In this document: positions 14,529 through 21,279 of the stretch, in pieces
Layout: each line of letters starts with the position of its first letter
How positions within the stretch are numbered: position 1 is the stretch's first letter
NCBI GenBank assembly: GCA_047620505.1
Contig: JBLHKS010000124.1
Span: 1-21,279, forward strand
Direction: 5' to 3'
DNA: 21,279 bases
Source of the DNA: JBLHKS01 sp047620505
GTDB taxonomy: Bacteria > Verrucomicrobiota > Verrucomicrobiia > Verrucomicrobiales > DEV007
The notes under the pieces: generated by a model
Seen by the model: only the letters and a program-made list of their open reading frames with translations
What the model was told of the DNA's origin: nothing
Database searches by the model: none
Program-made: the position numbers and the translations under genes

Positions 14529-15793
14529 TGAATTCTTCCGATACCGAAACCCACCGTCGCGACTTCCTGCAGCAATCCGTCCTTGGCACAGCCGCTGCCG
14601 GGTTGGCGATTGCCTCGACCTCGCACGTTTCCGCCCAAACCATCCCAGCAGCTGCTGAGCCGGAAGTCACCAACGACGTTGACGTCCTTGTGGTCGGCGG
14701 CGGCACCGCGGGGCACGTCGCGGCGATTCAGGCGGGGCGCGCGGGAGCGAAGACGCTGATCGTGGAGCGCAACAGCCAACTTGGCGGCACGACGACAACC
14801 GGCGGCGTGGCGTTCCCCGGACTGTTCGATGCGTGGGGCAAGCAGGTCATCGCCGGGATCGGTTGGGAGCTTGTCAGGGAGAGCGTGGAACTCGACGGAG
14901 GGCAGCTGCCTAACTTCGCCAAAGTGCCGCAGAGCCACTGGCATAACCAAGTTTATACGAATCAGTTTCTCTATGCAGTTCTGGCCGAGGAGAAGTGCGC
15001 TGAGGCGGGCGTAGAGATTGCGTATTACGAATTCCCACAAGCGGTGACGAAGACGGACGACGGCTGGGAAGTCGACTGCGTCGGTTTCGGGACGAAGCGG
15101 CGGGTGCGCTGCAAACAGATTATCGATTGCACTGGCGGCGCGGAAGTGGTGGGTATGTTAGGATTGCCGCGGTTGCGCGAGGACGAGCGGCAGCCCGGTT
15201 CATTTCTGTTCATGCTAGGCAAGGAACATCAGCCGGGCAGGAATCAGGTCCATCGGCTCTACGTCCACGGCGCGGATTCGACCAACTCGCGAACGGCGAC
15301 CGAAGCCAACCTGACCGGACGAAAATCGATCCTCGCCAAGGTCCGCAAGGAGAAAAAACGCCTGATGCATTTGCAGCCGGAGACTGGATTCCGAGAGACA
15401 TACCGAATCGAAGGGGAAACGATGATCACGGTGAACGACTACACCTCCGGTCGCGTGTTCGACGACGCGATCAGCTATGCGTTTTACCCAGTCGATCTAC
15501 ACACAAAGTCCGGCGTGAAGCCGAAGCCGCTCAAGCCCGGCACGGTACCGACGATTCCCTTGAGTGCGCTGATCCCGAAGGGCAGCCGCGATATCATCGT
15601 CGCGGGCCGATGTGTCAGCAGTGATCGACTGGCCAACTCCGGATTGAGGGTTCAAGCGTCCTGCATGGGCATGGGTCAGGCGGCTGGCGCGGCGGCGGCG
15701 TTAGCTGCGAATGCTGGTTCGACTCCGCTCGAAGTTCCTCTAGAGGAGATTCACGCTTTGCTGCGCGAGCACGGGCAGATCGTTCCCGCGTAG
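14528..15793 (+). CDS. Tat-exported FAD-dependent oxidoreductase
   Basis: The 421-residue product starts with a Tat signal (HRRDFLQQS, then a hydrophobic segment ending in VSAQ near residue 37). A Rossmann FAD-binding fold follows: VDVLVVGGGTAG with GGGTAG at 57-62, the ribose-binding E80, and a GGTTTTGG loop. Near the C-terminus, RVQASCMGMGQAAGAAAALA is the closing FAD-contact motif of the FAD_oxidored family (PF12831). The true start is the ATG at 14528, one base into the sulfatase stop. An in-frame ATG at 14417 lies inside the sulfatase gene and would bury the Tat signal. It may oxidise a sugar or another product released by the sulfatase, acting in the periplasm after folding with FAD; the substrate is not known. 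Confidence 0.85.
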   Translation: MNSSDTETHRRDFLQQSVLGTAAAGLAIASTSHVSAQTIPAAAEPEVTNDVDVLVVGGGTAGHVAAIQAGRAGAKTLIVERNSQLGGTTTTGGVAFPGLFDAWGKQVIAGIGWELVRESVELDGGQLPNFAKVPQSHWHNQVYTNQFLYAVLAEEKCAEAGVEIAYYEFPQAVTKTDDGWEVDCVGFGTKRRVRCKQIIDCTGGAEVVGMLGLPRLREDERQPGSFLFMLGKEHQPGRNQVHRLYVHGADSTNSRTATEANLTGRKSILAKVRKEKKRLMHLQPETGFRETYRIEGETMITVNDYTSGRVFDDAISYAFYPVDLHTKSGVKPKPLKPGTVPTIPLSALIPKGSRDIIVAGRCVSSDRLANSGLRVQASCMGMGQAAGAAAALAANAGSTPLEVPLEEIHALLREHGQIVPA

Positions 15794-15840
15794 CTTCGAA
15801 TGGCATTCGAAGATCAGAAAACTTCGATTACCAATCGAAG
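15794..15840. repeat. Two tandem perfect hairpins
   Basis: Hairpin 1 is CTTCGAAT-GGC-ATTCGAAG (15794-15812), starting right after the TAG stop. Hairpin 2 is CTTCGATT-ACC-AATCGAAG (15822-15840). Both have perfect 8-bp stems and 3-base loops, with a 9-base spacer between them. The arms share CTTCGA/TCGAAG, so alternative pairings between the two hairpins are possible. Read on the minus strand, hairpin 2 is followed by TTTT; on the plus strand there is no T-run. They lie 14 bases before the ATG of the next gene. Confidence 0.75.
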
Positions 15841-15854
15841 CTTCCCAATTCGAC

Positions 15855-16772
15855 ATGAAACGCAGATTCGTCTCACTCCTGACCGCATCGAGCTTCATCG
15901 TCATGGCGGTGACTGGCATTCTGTCGTTCTGGCGGCCGTTTTCGATCCAGGTCGTCGGTCTGCATGCGTTGATGGGATTCGTCTTTGTCGGACTTATCGC
16001 GTTGCACCTGACGAACAACCTCGGTCACCTGAAGCGATACATCCGAAGCAAAGCGTTGTGGGCGACACTGGGGATCACGTCAGGGTTGACCGCGCTCTTC
16101 CTCTGGCAGCCGGGACCGGTCCGCGCCATTCTGGGCCTGAGCCAGAACCTCGGCCCGGCGCTCGACCGCTTCGAAATGACGAACGACGGCCTGATCTATC
16201 ACTACAGCCCAGCGCCGCACTACAAAATGGCCCTGACGGTTCGCGCTGGGAAAGCATTCGATGCGAAAGATCCGCCGCACGTCGCGATCTGGCTTGAGAA
16301 CGCCTCGTTCTATCACATCAAGACGCTTCGCGAACCGCAAGACGGAGCAGCGCTGTCTTATTGGGACTTCAAAGTTCGCGGTTGGGAAAAAGCAAAACGC
16401 AAAGCGGAGAAAGCAGGCAGGGAGTTGGCCGAAGAGTTGGGAGTGGACGGCATTTCCGGCGCGACGCGGAACAGCTCTTTCGATCCCGCCGACTACATTC
16501 TGCCAGCTGATTCTGAGAATCCGATGCCCTACCGGTTGCTCATTGAAATCGACCAACCAGACGACGATCAGCCTTCGCTTGTCTACTCGGTCGAGATCGA
16601 CAACGCCGATCCTCGCGCGTTTCAGCTGCTGGATCTAGTTGGCTACCCGAAGCAGGAAGAGGATGACGAAGACGGCAAAGAAGTCTGGGCCATCTATTAT
16701 GTCGATGAGCGATTCGGTTCGGCGCTCAAGCTGATCGACAGCGCGTTGCTGACGATCGATCGAGACCGATGA
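15855..16772 (+). CDS. DUF4405 membrane protein with DUF2271-like, possibly flavinylated domain
   Basis: The 305-residue protein has three likely N-terminal membrane helices (about 8-25, 33-54, 66-84) with histidines H37, H51 and H58. This is the pattern of DUF4405, a cytochrome b-like family that may hold haem. The periplasmic part (about 110-305) resembles DUF2271. It includes AIWLENASFYHIKTL, a DxxSGAT motif at D198-GISGAT204, and a strand-rich end (YRLLIEIDQPDDDQPSLVYS). In FMN-binding proteins such as NqrC and RnfG, the last Thr of a SGAT-type motif is covalently flavinylated by ApbE, so T204 is a candidate site. No apbE gene is in this window. The tandem hairpins just before the start may control it. 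It could pass electrons across the inner membrane; this is inference. Confidence 0.72.
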   Translation: MKRRFVSLLTASSFIVMAVTGILSFWRPFSIQVVGLHALMGFVFVGLIALHLTNNLGHLKRYIRSKALWATLGITSGLTALFLWQPGPVRAILGLSQNLGPALDRFEMTNDGLIYHYSPAPHYKMALTVRAGKAFDAKDPPHVAIWLENASFYHIKTLREPQDGAALSYWDFKVRGWEKAKRKAEKAGRELAEELGVDGISGATRNSSFDPADYILPADSENPMPYRLLIEIDQPDDDQPSLVYSVEIDNADPRAFQLLDLVGYPKQEEDDEDGKEVWAIYYVDERFGSALKLIDSALLTIDRDR

Positions 16773-16914
16773 CGCTCTTCAGGCGAAATCTTTTGCGTGT
16801 TTCGCCGTTCGCTCGTTCTAATATCGAAAAGGGGAGTGGACCAGCCTTGGTTCCTGTCGACTTCCCGGAAAGGCCGCCCCGGTTTTCCGCGTGTTTTCGG
16901 CGCTCGATAGACCC
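16773..16914. terminator. Intergenic region with a candidate terminator hairpin
   Basis: A 7-bp inverted repeat, GGCGAAA (16782-16788) and TTTCGCC (16800-16806), with an 11-base loop lies ten bases after the DUF4405 stop. No long T-run follows, so factor-independent termination is doubtful. A TAATAT (16819-16824) further on could be a -10 element for the DUF1592 gene, but no well-spaced -35 is visible. Confidence 0.35.
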
Positions 16915-19311
16915 ATGATTTTGCGCTCTACCATCGTTATTCTCGCACACGCCGCGACGGCTCTCGCTGCCGAAGATTTTGACGCCACGATTCGCCCGAT
17001 TCTTGCGGAGCACTGCTTCGTTTGCCACGGTCCTGAGAAACAAAAGGGAAATTTCCGGCTCGATATTTTGTCGACGGATCTGATCAACGACGTCCGCGCG
17101 GCTGAGCATTGGCATGATGTTCGCTCGGCGCTGAATTTGGGAGAGATGCCGCCGGATTCACGCGATCCTTTGCCGCAGGAGAAACGCCAGCAGCTGCTGG
17201 GTTGGCTCAACGCGACGATCGAGCATGCTGAGAAGGCGCAGAAGAGCAAAGGCGGCAGGGTCGTCGTCCGGCGACTGAATAAAACCGAGTATCAAAATAC
17301 GATGCGCGATTTGTTCGACCTCGACATTGATTACGTGCGCGATTTTCCACCCGAAGGAATGTCCGAGGACGGCTTTCGAAACAACGGGAGCGCGCTGCAG
17401 ATCTCCGGGATTCAGTTGGAATATTATCTGGCGGCGGCGCGGATGGCGCTGGACAAGGCGATCACGACGGCGACCGAGCCGCAGGTTTTCGAGCACGAAA
17501 TGGCCAAGTCTGCTGGCGGGCGCTACCCCGGTGGCAGGGAGTCTGCGAATCGAGTGGGCCGAGGTCGGGCGTTTGTAGCGCAGATGAAGAAGGACTACCC
17601 GGAGGAAGGCGAATTTGTCGTCCGCGTGCGCGCCAGGTCGGAATTGCCGGAGCAGAAGCGGAAGGGGCCAGTCGCAAGAATGCGAGTGAAAGTCGGTTAC
17701 CGGCCTGACACGGTAATGGAGCTGAAAACGCTCGCCGAGATCGACGTCGCTAACGAAGAATCGCGGACGTTCGAGTTCCGCGGCCGGATCGAGAATTTCC
17801 CGTTGTCGGCGCGCGGCCAGAGCAAGTTTCCGGGCTTGTTGGTCTGGATCGAGAACGGCTACGACGAGTTCGCTGAGCCGAAGAAAAAGGAGGTTGTCGA
17901 CGAGAAGGGCAAGAAGCGGAAGGTCTTCGTGCACGACCCGGATTATCCGTATTTGGAAGTCGAGTCGGTCGATTTCAAGGGCCCGGTTTTCGACGCCTGG
18001 CCGCCACGGCAGCATCGCCGGATTTTGCACGACTCGCCGCTACGCGAGACGGACGAAACAGCTTATGCTAGCGAGGTAGTCACGAATTTCCTGTCGCGCG
18101 CATGGCGGCGCCCAGCGAGCGAGGCCGAGGTCGCTCGCTATGCCGATTTTTTTGCATCTGTCAGGCCGGAGTTCCCGGATTTCGAGGAGACGATTCGCGA
18201 GACGCTGGCGATGGCGCTGGTTTCGCCGAAGTTTTTGTATCTGTTAGAGCCGGCTGACGAAGAACCTCGGCCACTCGACGCATTCGAGCTGGCTTCGCGG
18301 CTTTCTTACTTTCTCTGGAGCACGATGCCGGACGCCGAGCTTTCAGCAGCTGCTGAGTCGGACGATTTGTTGAAGCCGGAAGTCCTCGCCCTTCAGGTCG
18401 ACCGTTTGCTCGACGACGAGAGGGCTTGGGGCTTCATCGATCAATTCACGACGCAGTGGCTAGCGCTCGATGGAATGGACAAGCTCGAAATCGACAAGTC
18501 GATCTATCCCGATTTCCGCGACGAAATGAAAGATCACATGCGGCAGGAGACGCTTCATTTCGTGGCCGCGCTCTTCCGAAACGACCTCAGCGCGTCTCAC
18601 CTGCTGAAATCCGATTTTACGATACTGAACGAGAATCTCGCGAAGCATTACGGAATCGAAGGCGTCCACGGCGGCGATTTTCGGCGAGTCGACCTTGCCG
18701 AAAATCAGCGCCGCAGCGGCGTCCTCAACCACGGCTCGATTTTGCTTGGAACCTCGACCGGAGCGGACTCGAATCTCATCAAGCGCGCCGTCTTCATCCG
18801 CGAACGCCTTCTCCACGACCCACCCGCGCCGCCGCCACCCAACGTGCCCGAGTTGAAGACCGCCGACCCGGAATTCGCCAAATTGCCGATCCGCGAGCAA
18901 CTCGCAATCCACCGCGAAGATCCGGCTTGTGCCGATTGCCATGCAAATATCGATCCGTGGGGCCAAGCGCTTGAAGCGTGGGACGCGGTTGGCCTTTTTC
19001 GTGAGGAGATCAGTCGGCAGCTGCCGAAAAAGAAAACACTCACGCTCCCGGTTGATGACTCGGGCGTTCTCCCCGGCGGCCATGAGGTCAGCGGACTCGA
19101 CGGTCTCACGGCTTATCTTCTCGAGCATCGAAAAGAGCAGTTTGCCGACGCCCTCGTTCGCAAACTCATGACCTACGCGCTTGGCCGAACATTGGAGTTT
19201 TCAGATGGGCCCGAATTGGACCGATTGACCGAGGAATTCGTCGCCAACGACATGCGAATGCGGCAACTGGTGCACAGCATCGCTACCAGCGAGACATTTC
19301 GCACGAAGTAA
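16915..19311 (+). CDS. DUF1592-type protein with two CxxCH haem c motifs
   Basis: The ATG at 16915 gives 798 residues with a Sec signal peptide (MILRSTIVILAHAATALAA). An in-frame ATG at 16891 adds eight residues and weakens the signal peptide. A PSCyt1-like cytochrome domain follows with CFVCH (C34, C37, H38). Then come DUF1587-like (KTEYQNTMRDLFDLDIDYVR), a beta-rich insert (about 180-330), DUF1595, DUF1592 (SPKFLYLLEPADEEP, SRLSYFLWSTMPD), DUF1588 with a second motif CADCH (C672-H676) in CADCHANIDPWGQALE, and a DUF1585 tail ending MRQLVHSIATSETFR. These periplasmic PSD-family proteins are abundant in Planctomycetota and Verrucomicrobiota and usually sit next to a DUF1552 gene, as here. Their reaction is not established; haem redox or polymer processing is often suggested. 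Confidence 0.88.
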   Translation: MILRSTIVILAHAATALAAEDFDATIRPILAEHCFVCHGPEKQKGNFRLDILSTDLINDVRAAEHWHDVRSALNLGEMPPDSRDPLPQEKRQQLLGWLNATIEHAEKAQKSKGGRVVVRRLNKTEYQNTMRDLFDLDIDYVRDFPPEGMSEDGFRNNGSALQISGIQLEYYLAAARMALDKAITTATEPQVFEHEMAKSAGGRYPGGRESANRVGRGRAFVAQMKKDYPEEGEFVVRVRARSELPEQKRKGPVARMRVKVGYRPDTVMELKTLAEIDVANEESRTFEFRGRIENFPLSARGQSKFPGLLVWIENGYDEFAEPKKKEVVDEKGKKRKVFVHDPDYPYLEVESVDFKGPVFDAWPPRQHRRILHDSPLRETDETAYASEVVTNFLSRAWRRPASEAEVARYADFFASVRPEFPDFEETIRETLAMALVSPKFLYLLEPADEEPRPLDAFELASRLSYFLWSTMPDAELSAAAESDDLLKPEVLALQVDRLLDDERAWGFIDQFTTQWLALDGMDKLEIDKSIYPDFRDEMKDHMRQETLHFVAALFRNDLSASHLLKSDFTILNENLAKHYGIEGVHGGDFRRVDLAENQRRSGVLNHGSILLGTSTGADSNLIKRAVFIRERLLHDPPAPPPPNVPELKTADPEFAKLPIREQLAIHREDPACADCHANIDPWGQALEAWDAVGLFREEISRQLPKKKTLTLPVDDSGVLPGGHEVSGLDGLTAYLLEHRKEQFADALVRKLMTYALGRTLEFSDGPELDRLTEEFVANDMRMRQLVHSIATSETFRTK

Positions 19312-19327
19312 GCCAGCATTTCCGGCC

Positions 19328-19621
19328 ATGACCTATTTTAAGTTCCTCCGAGTTCTCGGAATCATCGAAGGCATCTCGACCCTCGTTTTGTTCTTCATCG
19401 CCATGCCGATGAAATATTACGCCGACATCCCGATCGCGGTCACCATCTCCGGTTCGATCCACGGCTTCCTGTTTCTCGCCCTCGTCGCCGCGTTTTTGAT
19501 CGCGATCAAAAAAGTCCCGATTTCGAACCTGCTCGCCGGGGCCGGAATTGTCGGCGCGGTCGTTCCGTTTGGTCCGTTCATCATCGATCATTGGTTAAAG
19601 AAGGCCGAGCCTGAATCTTGA
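19328..19621 (+). CDS. DUF3817 small membrane protein
   Basis: The 97-residue product fits the DUF3817 family: FLRVLGIIEGISTLVLFFIA at the start and a conserved SIHGFLF with a histidine (H45) at the second helix. Three membrane helices are likely (about 7-27, 37-60, 66-87). The gene begins 16 bases after the DUF1592 stop and is on the same strand, so it is probably co-transcribed. Members are found widely in bacteria with no assigned function. Its place between the DUF1592 and DUF1552 genes, which are usually adjacent, is unusual and may indicate an accessory membrane anchor or a chance insertion. Confidence 0.72.
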   Translation: MTYFKFLRVLGIIEGISTLVLFFIAMPMKYYADIPIAVTISGSIHGFLFLALVAAFLIAIKKVPISNLLAGAGIVGAVVPFGPFIIDHWLKKAEPES

Positions 19622-19654
19622 CCGCTTTCATGAAAACCAAGCGGGCGGAATTCC

Positions 19655-21028
19655 GTGTTTTTCGCGATGCCAAACAGTAATCGTAAATCGTGGAAACTCG
19701 ATCGCCGCAGCTTCATTCGCGGCGCTGGTGTTTCGCTTGCGCTGCCCGCGTTGGATTGCATGGCGGGTTCAGCAGCTGCTGACGCGGAGCCGAAGCGACT
19801 CGCGGCAATTTACTTTCCGTTTGGCGTAGCGCTCCCGCCGAAAGAGGACAGTCCGGAACGCAAATGGTACTGGTTTCCCAAAGGCGAAGGGCGCGACTTC
19901 AAGTTCAACGAATCGCTCAAGGTGCTGGAGCCGCATCGCGAAAACCTGACCGTTTTAGGGGGCCTGTCGCATCCGAAGGTCCGTAAAATTGGCGGCCACG
20001 ACAGCGGCGACACGTTTCTGACTGGCTGGGACATTCGTCAGGACGCGCTTAGCAACGTGCAGTCGATGGATCAGGTCGCCGCCGCGCATTTCGCCGATCA
20101 GACGCGTTTCTCATCGCTCGTTATGTCAACCGACGGCGGCGTTGGCGAGCCGACTCGTTCGAGCACGCTCTCCTACAACGAGCACGGCCGACCGATCCCT
20201 GCGCTCAACCAGCCACGCCAGATTTTCGATCGGTTCTTCGGAGTGGGTGACGCCGATACTCAGCGCGATCGCCGCCGGCTGAGCAGTGCAGGCAGCATGC
20301 TCGATTTGCTGCTCGACGATGCCAAGACGATCCGTGGAAATCTAGGCAAGCACGATCAGGACAAGCTCGACGAATACCTCGATTCCGTCCGGCAGGTCGA
20401 GCAAGGCGTCGAGCGTTCGCAGGCATGGGTCGACATCCCGAAGCCGGACCTCAGCGATGCCGACCGCGAGATGTTGAAGCTCGATTCCGACGACCAGGTC
20501 CCGACCGAGTTCGTCCAGACGATGTACGATCTGATCTACTTGGCCTTCCGCACAGACTCGACTCGAGTCGCGACCTATCAGATTGCGAGCATGGGCGATG
20601 GGTCATCGAAGGCCGTCAAGTTTCCGCAGCTGCTGGGACTCAAGGGCGGGATCCACAAGCTCGCGCACGGCTGGAACAAGCCGGCTGGGGCCGAGGAGCT
20701 TGGGAAGTGGGACCGATTCCTGGCGACCCAATTTTCGCGTTTCCTCGATCGAATGAGTTCCGCGCCAGCGGCTCCAGAGAGCGACGCGACGCTCCTCGAT
20801 CGAACTACGATTATCTACGGCAGCTCGAACAGCACGACCCACAACAATCAGAACTACCCACTGATCCTCGCTGGAGGCCGCGATCTTGGGTTCAAGCACG
20901 GTCAGTTTCTGAAGTACGATGATTCAACGCCGTTCGCGAACGTCTTCACGACGATGCTGGGCCGAGTTGGCGTGCCGAATTCGCAGTTCGGCGACAGCAC
21001 CGGGATTCTAAGCGAGGTTGTAGCCTAG
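19655..21028 (+). CDS. DUF1552 Tat-exported protein
   Basis: This protein of 457 residues (or 453 from the ATG at 19667) begins with a Tat signal (LDRRSFIRGAGVSLALPALD). It belongs to DUF1552, seen in AAIYFPFGVALPP, LTVLGGLSHPKVRKIGGHDS, TRVATYQIASMGDGS and the C-terminal IIYGSSNSTTHNNQNYPLIL. The family has an alkaline-phosphatase/sulfatase-like look (related to DUF1501) and pairs with DUF1592 cytochrome proteins in many genomes, presumably acting together in the periplasm. Two starts are possible: a GTG at 19655, about five bases after a GGGCGGA sequence, or the ATG at 19667, which gives a more typical Tat leader. Function remains unassigned. Confidence 0.88.
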   Translation: MFFAMPNSNRKSWKLDRRSFIRGAGVSLALPALDCMAGSAAADAEPKRLAAIYFPFGVALPPKEDSPERKWYWFPKGEGRDFKFNESLKVLEPHRENLTVLGGLSHPKVRKIGGHDSGDTFLTGWDIRQDALSNVQSMDQVAAAHFADQTRFSSLVMSTDGGVGEPTRSSTLSYNEHGRPIPALNQPRQIFDRFFGVGDADTQRDRRRLSSAGSMLDLLLDDAKTIRGNLGKHDQDKLDEYLDSVRQVEQGVERSQAWVDIPKPDLSDADREMLKLDSDDQVPTEFVQTMYDLIYLAFRTDSTRVATYQIASMGDGSSKAVKFPQLLGLKGGIHKLAHGWNKPAGAEELGKWDRFLATQFSRFLDRMSSAPAAPESDATLLDRTTIIYGSSNSTTHNNQNYPLILAGGRDLGFKHGQFLKYDDSTPFANVFTTMLGRVGVPNSQFGDSTGILSEVVA

Positions 21029-21060
21029 TCGTTAGCGACAACCTCATCGGTTCTAGCCGA
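21014..21060 (+). terminator. Candidate terminator at the end of the DUF1552 gene
   Basis: GAGGTTGT (21014-21021) and ACAACCTC (21038-21045) form a perfect 8-bp stem around the stop codon (TAG, 21026-21028). A second small stem, TCGG (21047-21050) and CCGA (21057-21060), follows. A T5 run is at 21073-21077, rather far from the stems. The hairpin is clear; the terminator role is likely but not certain. Confidence 0.5.
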
Positions 21061-21187
21061 CGCGCAAAACCCTTTTTCTCATCGACAAAGGTGCGATAAT
21101 GATCATCGATCTCACCAACAGCAACTGCTGCGGGCGATACGAGATGTCGTCAGCTTGGTTTCAATCCTTTCACCGTCCCAACCAGCG

Positions 21188-21279
21188 ATGCGTTACGCAA
21201 TTTTCTCTGACATCCACGCAAACGTTCGGGCTTGGAATGTCGTGCGGGAAGACATGCGGGCGTTGGAAGCCGACGTCCT
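21188..21279 (+). CDS. Start of a metallophosphoesterase (partial)
   Basis: An ATG at 21188 opens a frame of 30 complete codons, cut by the window end. The N-terminus MRYAIFSDIHANVRAWNVV holds the first calcineurin-like metallophosphoesterase motif, D-x-H (DIHAN), which provides metal ligands. This start is typical of YfcE/MJ0936-like phosphodiesterases or predicted phosphoesterases. The remaining motifs (GD, GNH) are outside the window. It lies 159 bases after the DUF1552 stop, past a candidate terminator, so it is probably a separate unit. Confidence 0.75.
   Translation, partial: MRYAIFSDIHANVRAWNVVREDMRALEADV

Noticed and set aside
15794..15840. Tandem hairpins as a CRISPR-like or transposon-end repeat
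   Set aside because: Only two units with different loop bases, no spacers, no transposase, and no target duplication around them.
17158..18030. Minus-strand open frame (290 codons) inside the DUF1592 gene
   Set aside because: Antisense shadow of a clear DUF1592 family gene, with no recognisable domain.
19630..19680. 16-codon frame (ATG to TAA) between DUF3817 and DUF1552
   Set aside because: Too short, overlaps the DUF1552 start in another frame, and has no ribosome binding site or conserved look.
21099..21279. Plus-strand frame starting at an earlier ATG before the phosphoesterase
   Set aside because: It overlaps the phosphoesterase start in another frame and gives a Cys/Ser/Arg-rich product with no family likeness.

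Overview
The window looks like chromosomal DNA from a member of the Verrucomicrobiota, from the Planctomycetota-Verrucomicrobiota group in any case. The grounds are a Verru_Chthon-type pseudopilin cassette, an ECF sigma factor of the Rhodopirellula/Verrucomicrobium kind coupled to a FecR-like protein, a formylglycine sulfatase, and a DUF1592/DUF1552 pair with c-type haem motifs. No rRNA, tRNA, CRISPR array, transposase or phage gene was seen. GC is about 60% over most of the right side and drops to about 50% in the two secreted-protein genes at 4.4-5.6 kb (a few lines counted by hand).

Left block (1-5.6 kb, all minus strand). A gene start that may be an ABC-type ATPase leaves the window at base 1. 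A six-gene, tightly packed minus-strand unit runs from 5610 down to 366: three secreted proteins of unknown function, then three prepilin-like proteins matching the Verru_Chthon cassette (B-like, C-like and the large A-like protein). It probably encodes an envelope pseudopilus or secretion-like assembly.

Middle block (5.9-10.2 kb). A divergent, translationally coupled two-component pair encodes a REC-PAS-HisKA_3-HATPase protein and a NarL/LuxR response regulator. It is followed by an RseP-type site-2 protease, which converges with a small membrane protein. Next, between 10.4 and 11.0 kb, is a genomic scar: the C-terminal part of a WD40 gene (minus) and the C-terminal tail of a probable DUF1592 gene (plus) meet head-to-head at a perfect 9-bp inverted repeat.

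Right block (11.2-21 kb, all plus strand). An ECF sigma factor, a FecR/DNRLRE-like membrane protein, a sulfatase and a Tat-exported FAD oxidoreductase are chained by ATGA, TGATG and TGATG stop/start overlaps. Two tandem perfect hairpins follow, then a DUF4405 membrane protein whose C-terminal domain is DUF2271-like and carries a DxxSGAT motif resembling a covalent-flavin attachment site. A DUF1592 di-haem-type protein, a DUF3817 membrane protein and a DUF1552 Tat protein come next. The start of a metallophosphoesterase is cut by the right end.

Inference: the right block may couple desulfation of a sulfated glycan, under a dedicated sigma/FecR regulator, to periplasmic redox steps through flavin and haem proteins. 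The most interesting points are the possibly flavinylated DUF4405-DUF2271-like fusion with its hairpin leader, the extended pseudopilin operon, the head-to-head scar, and a strongly repeated CAGCAGCTGCTG palindrome in the right half.
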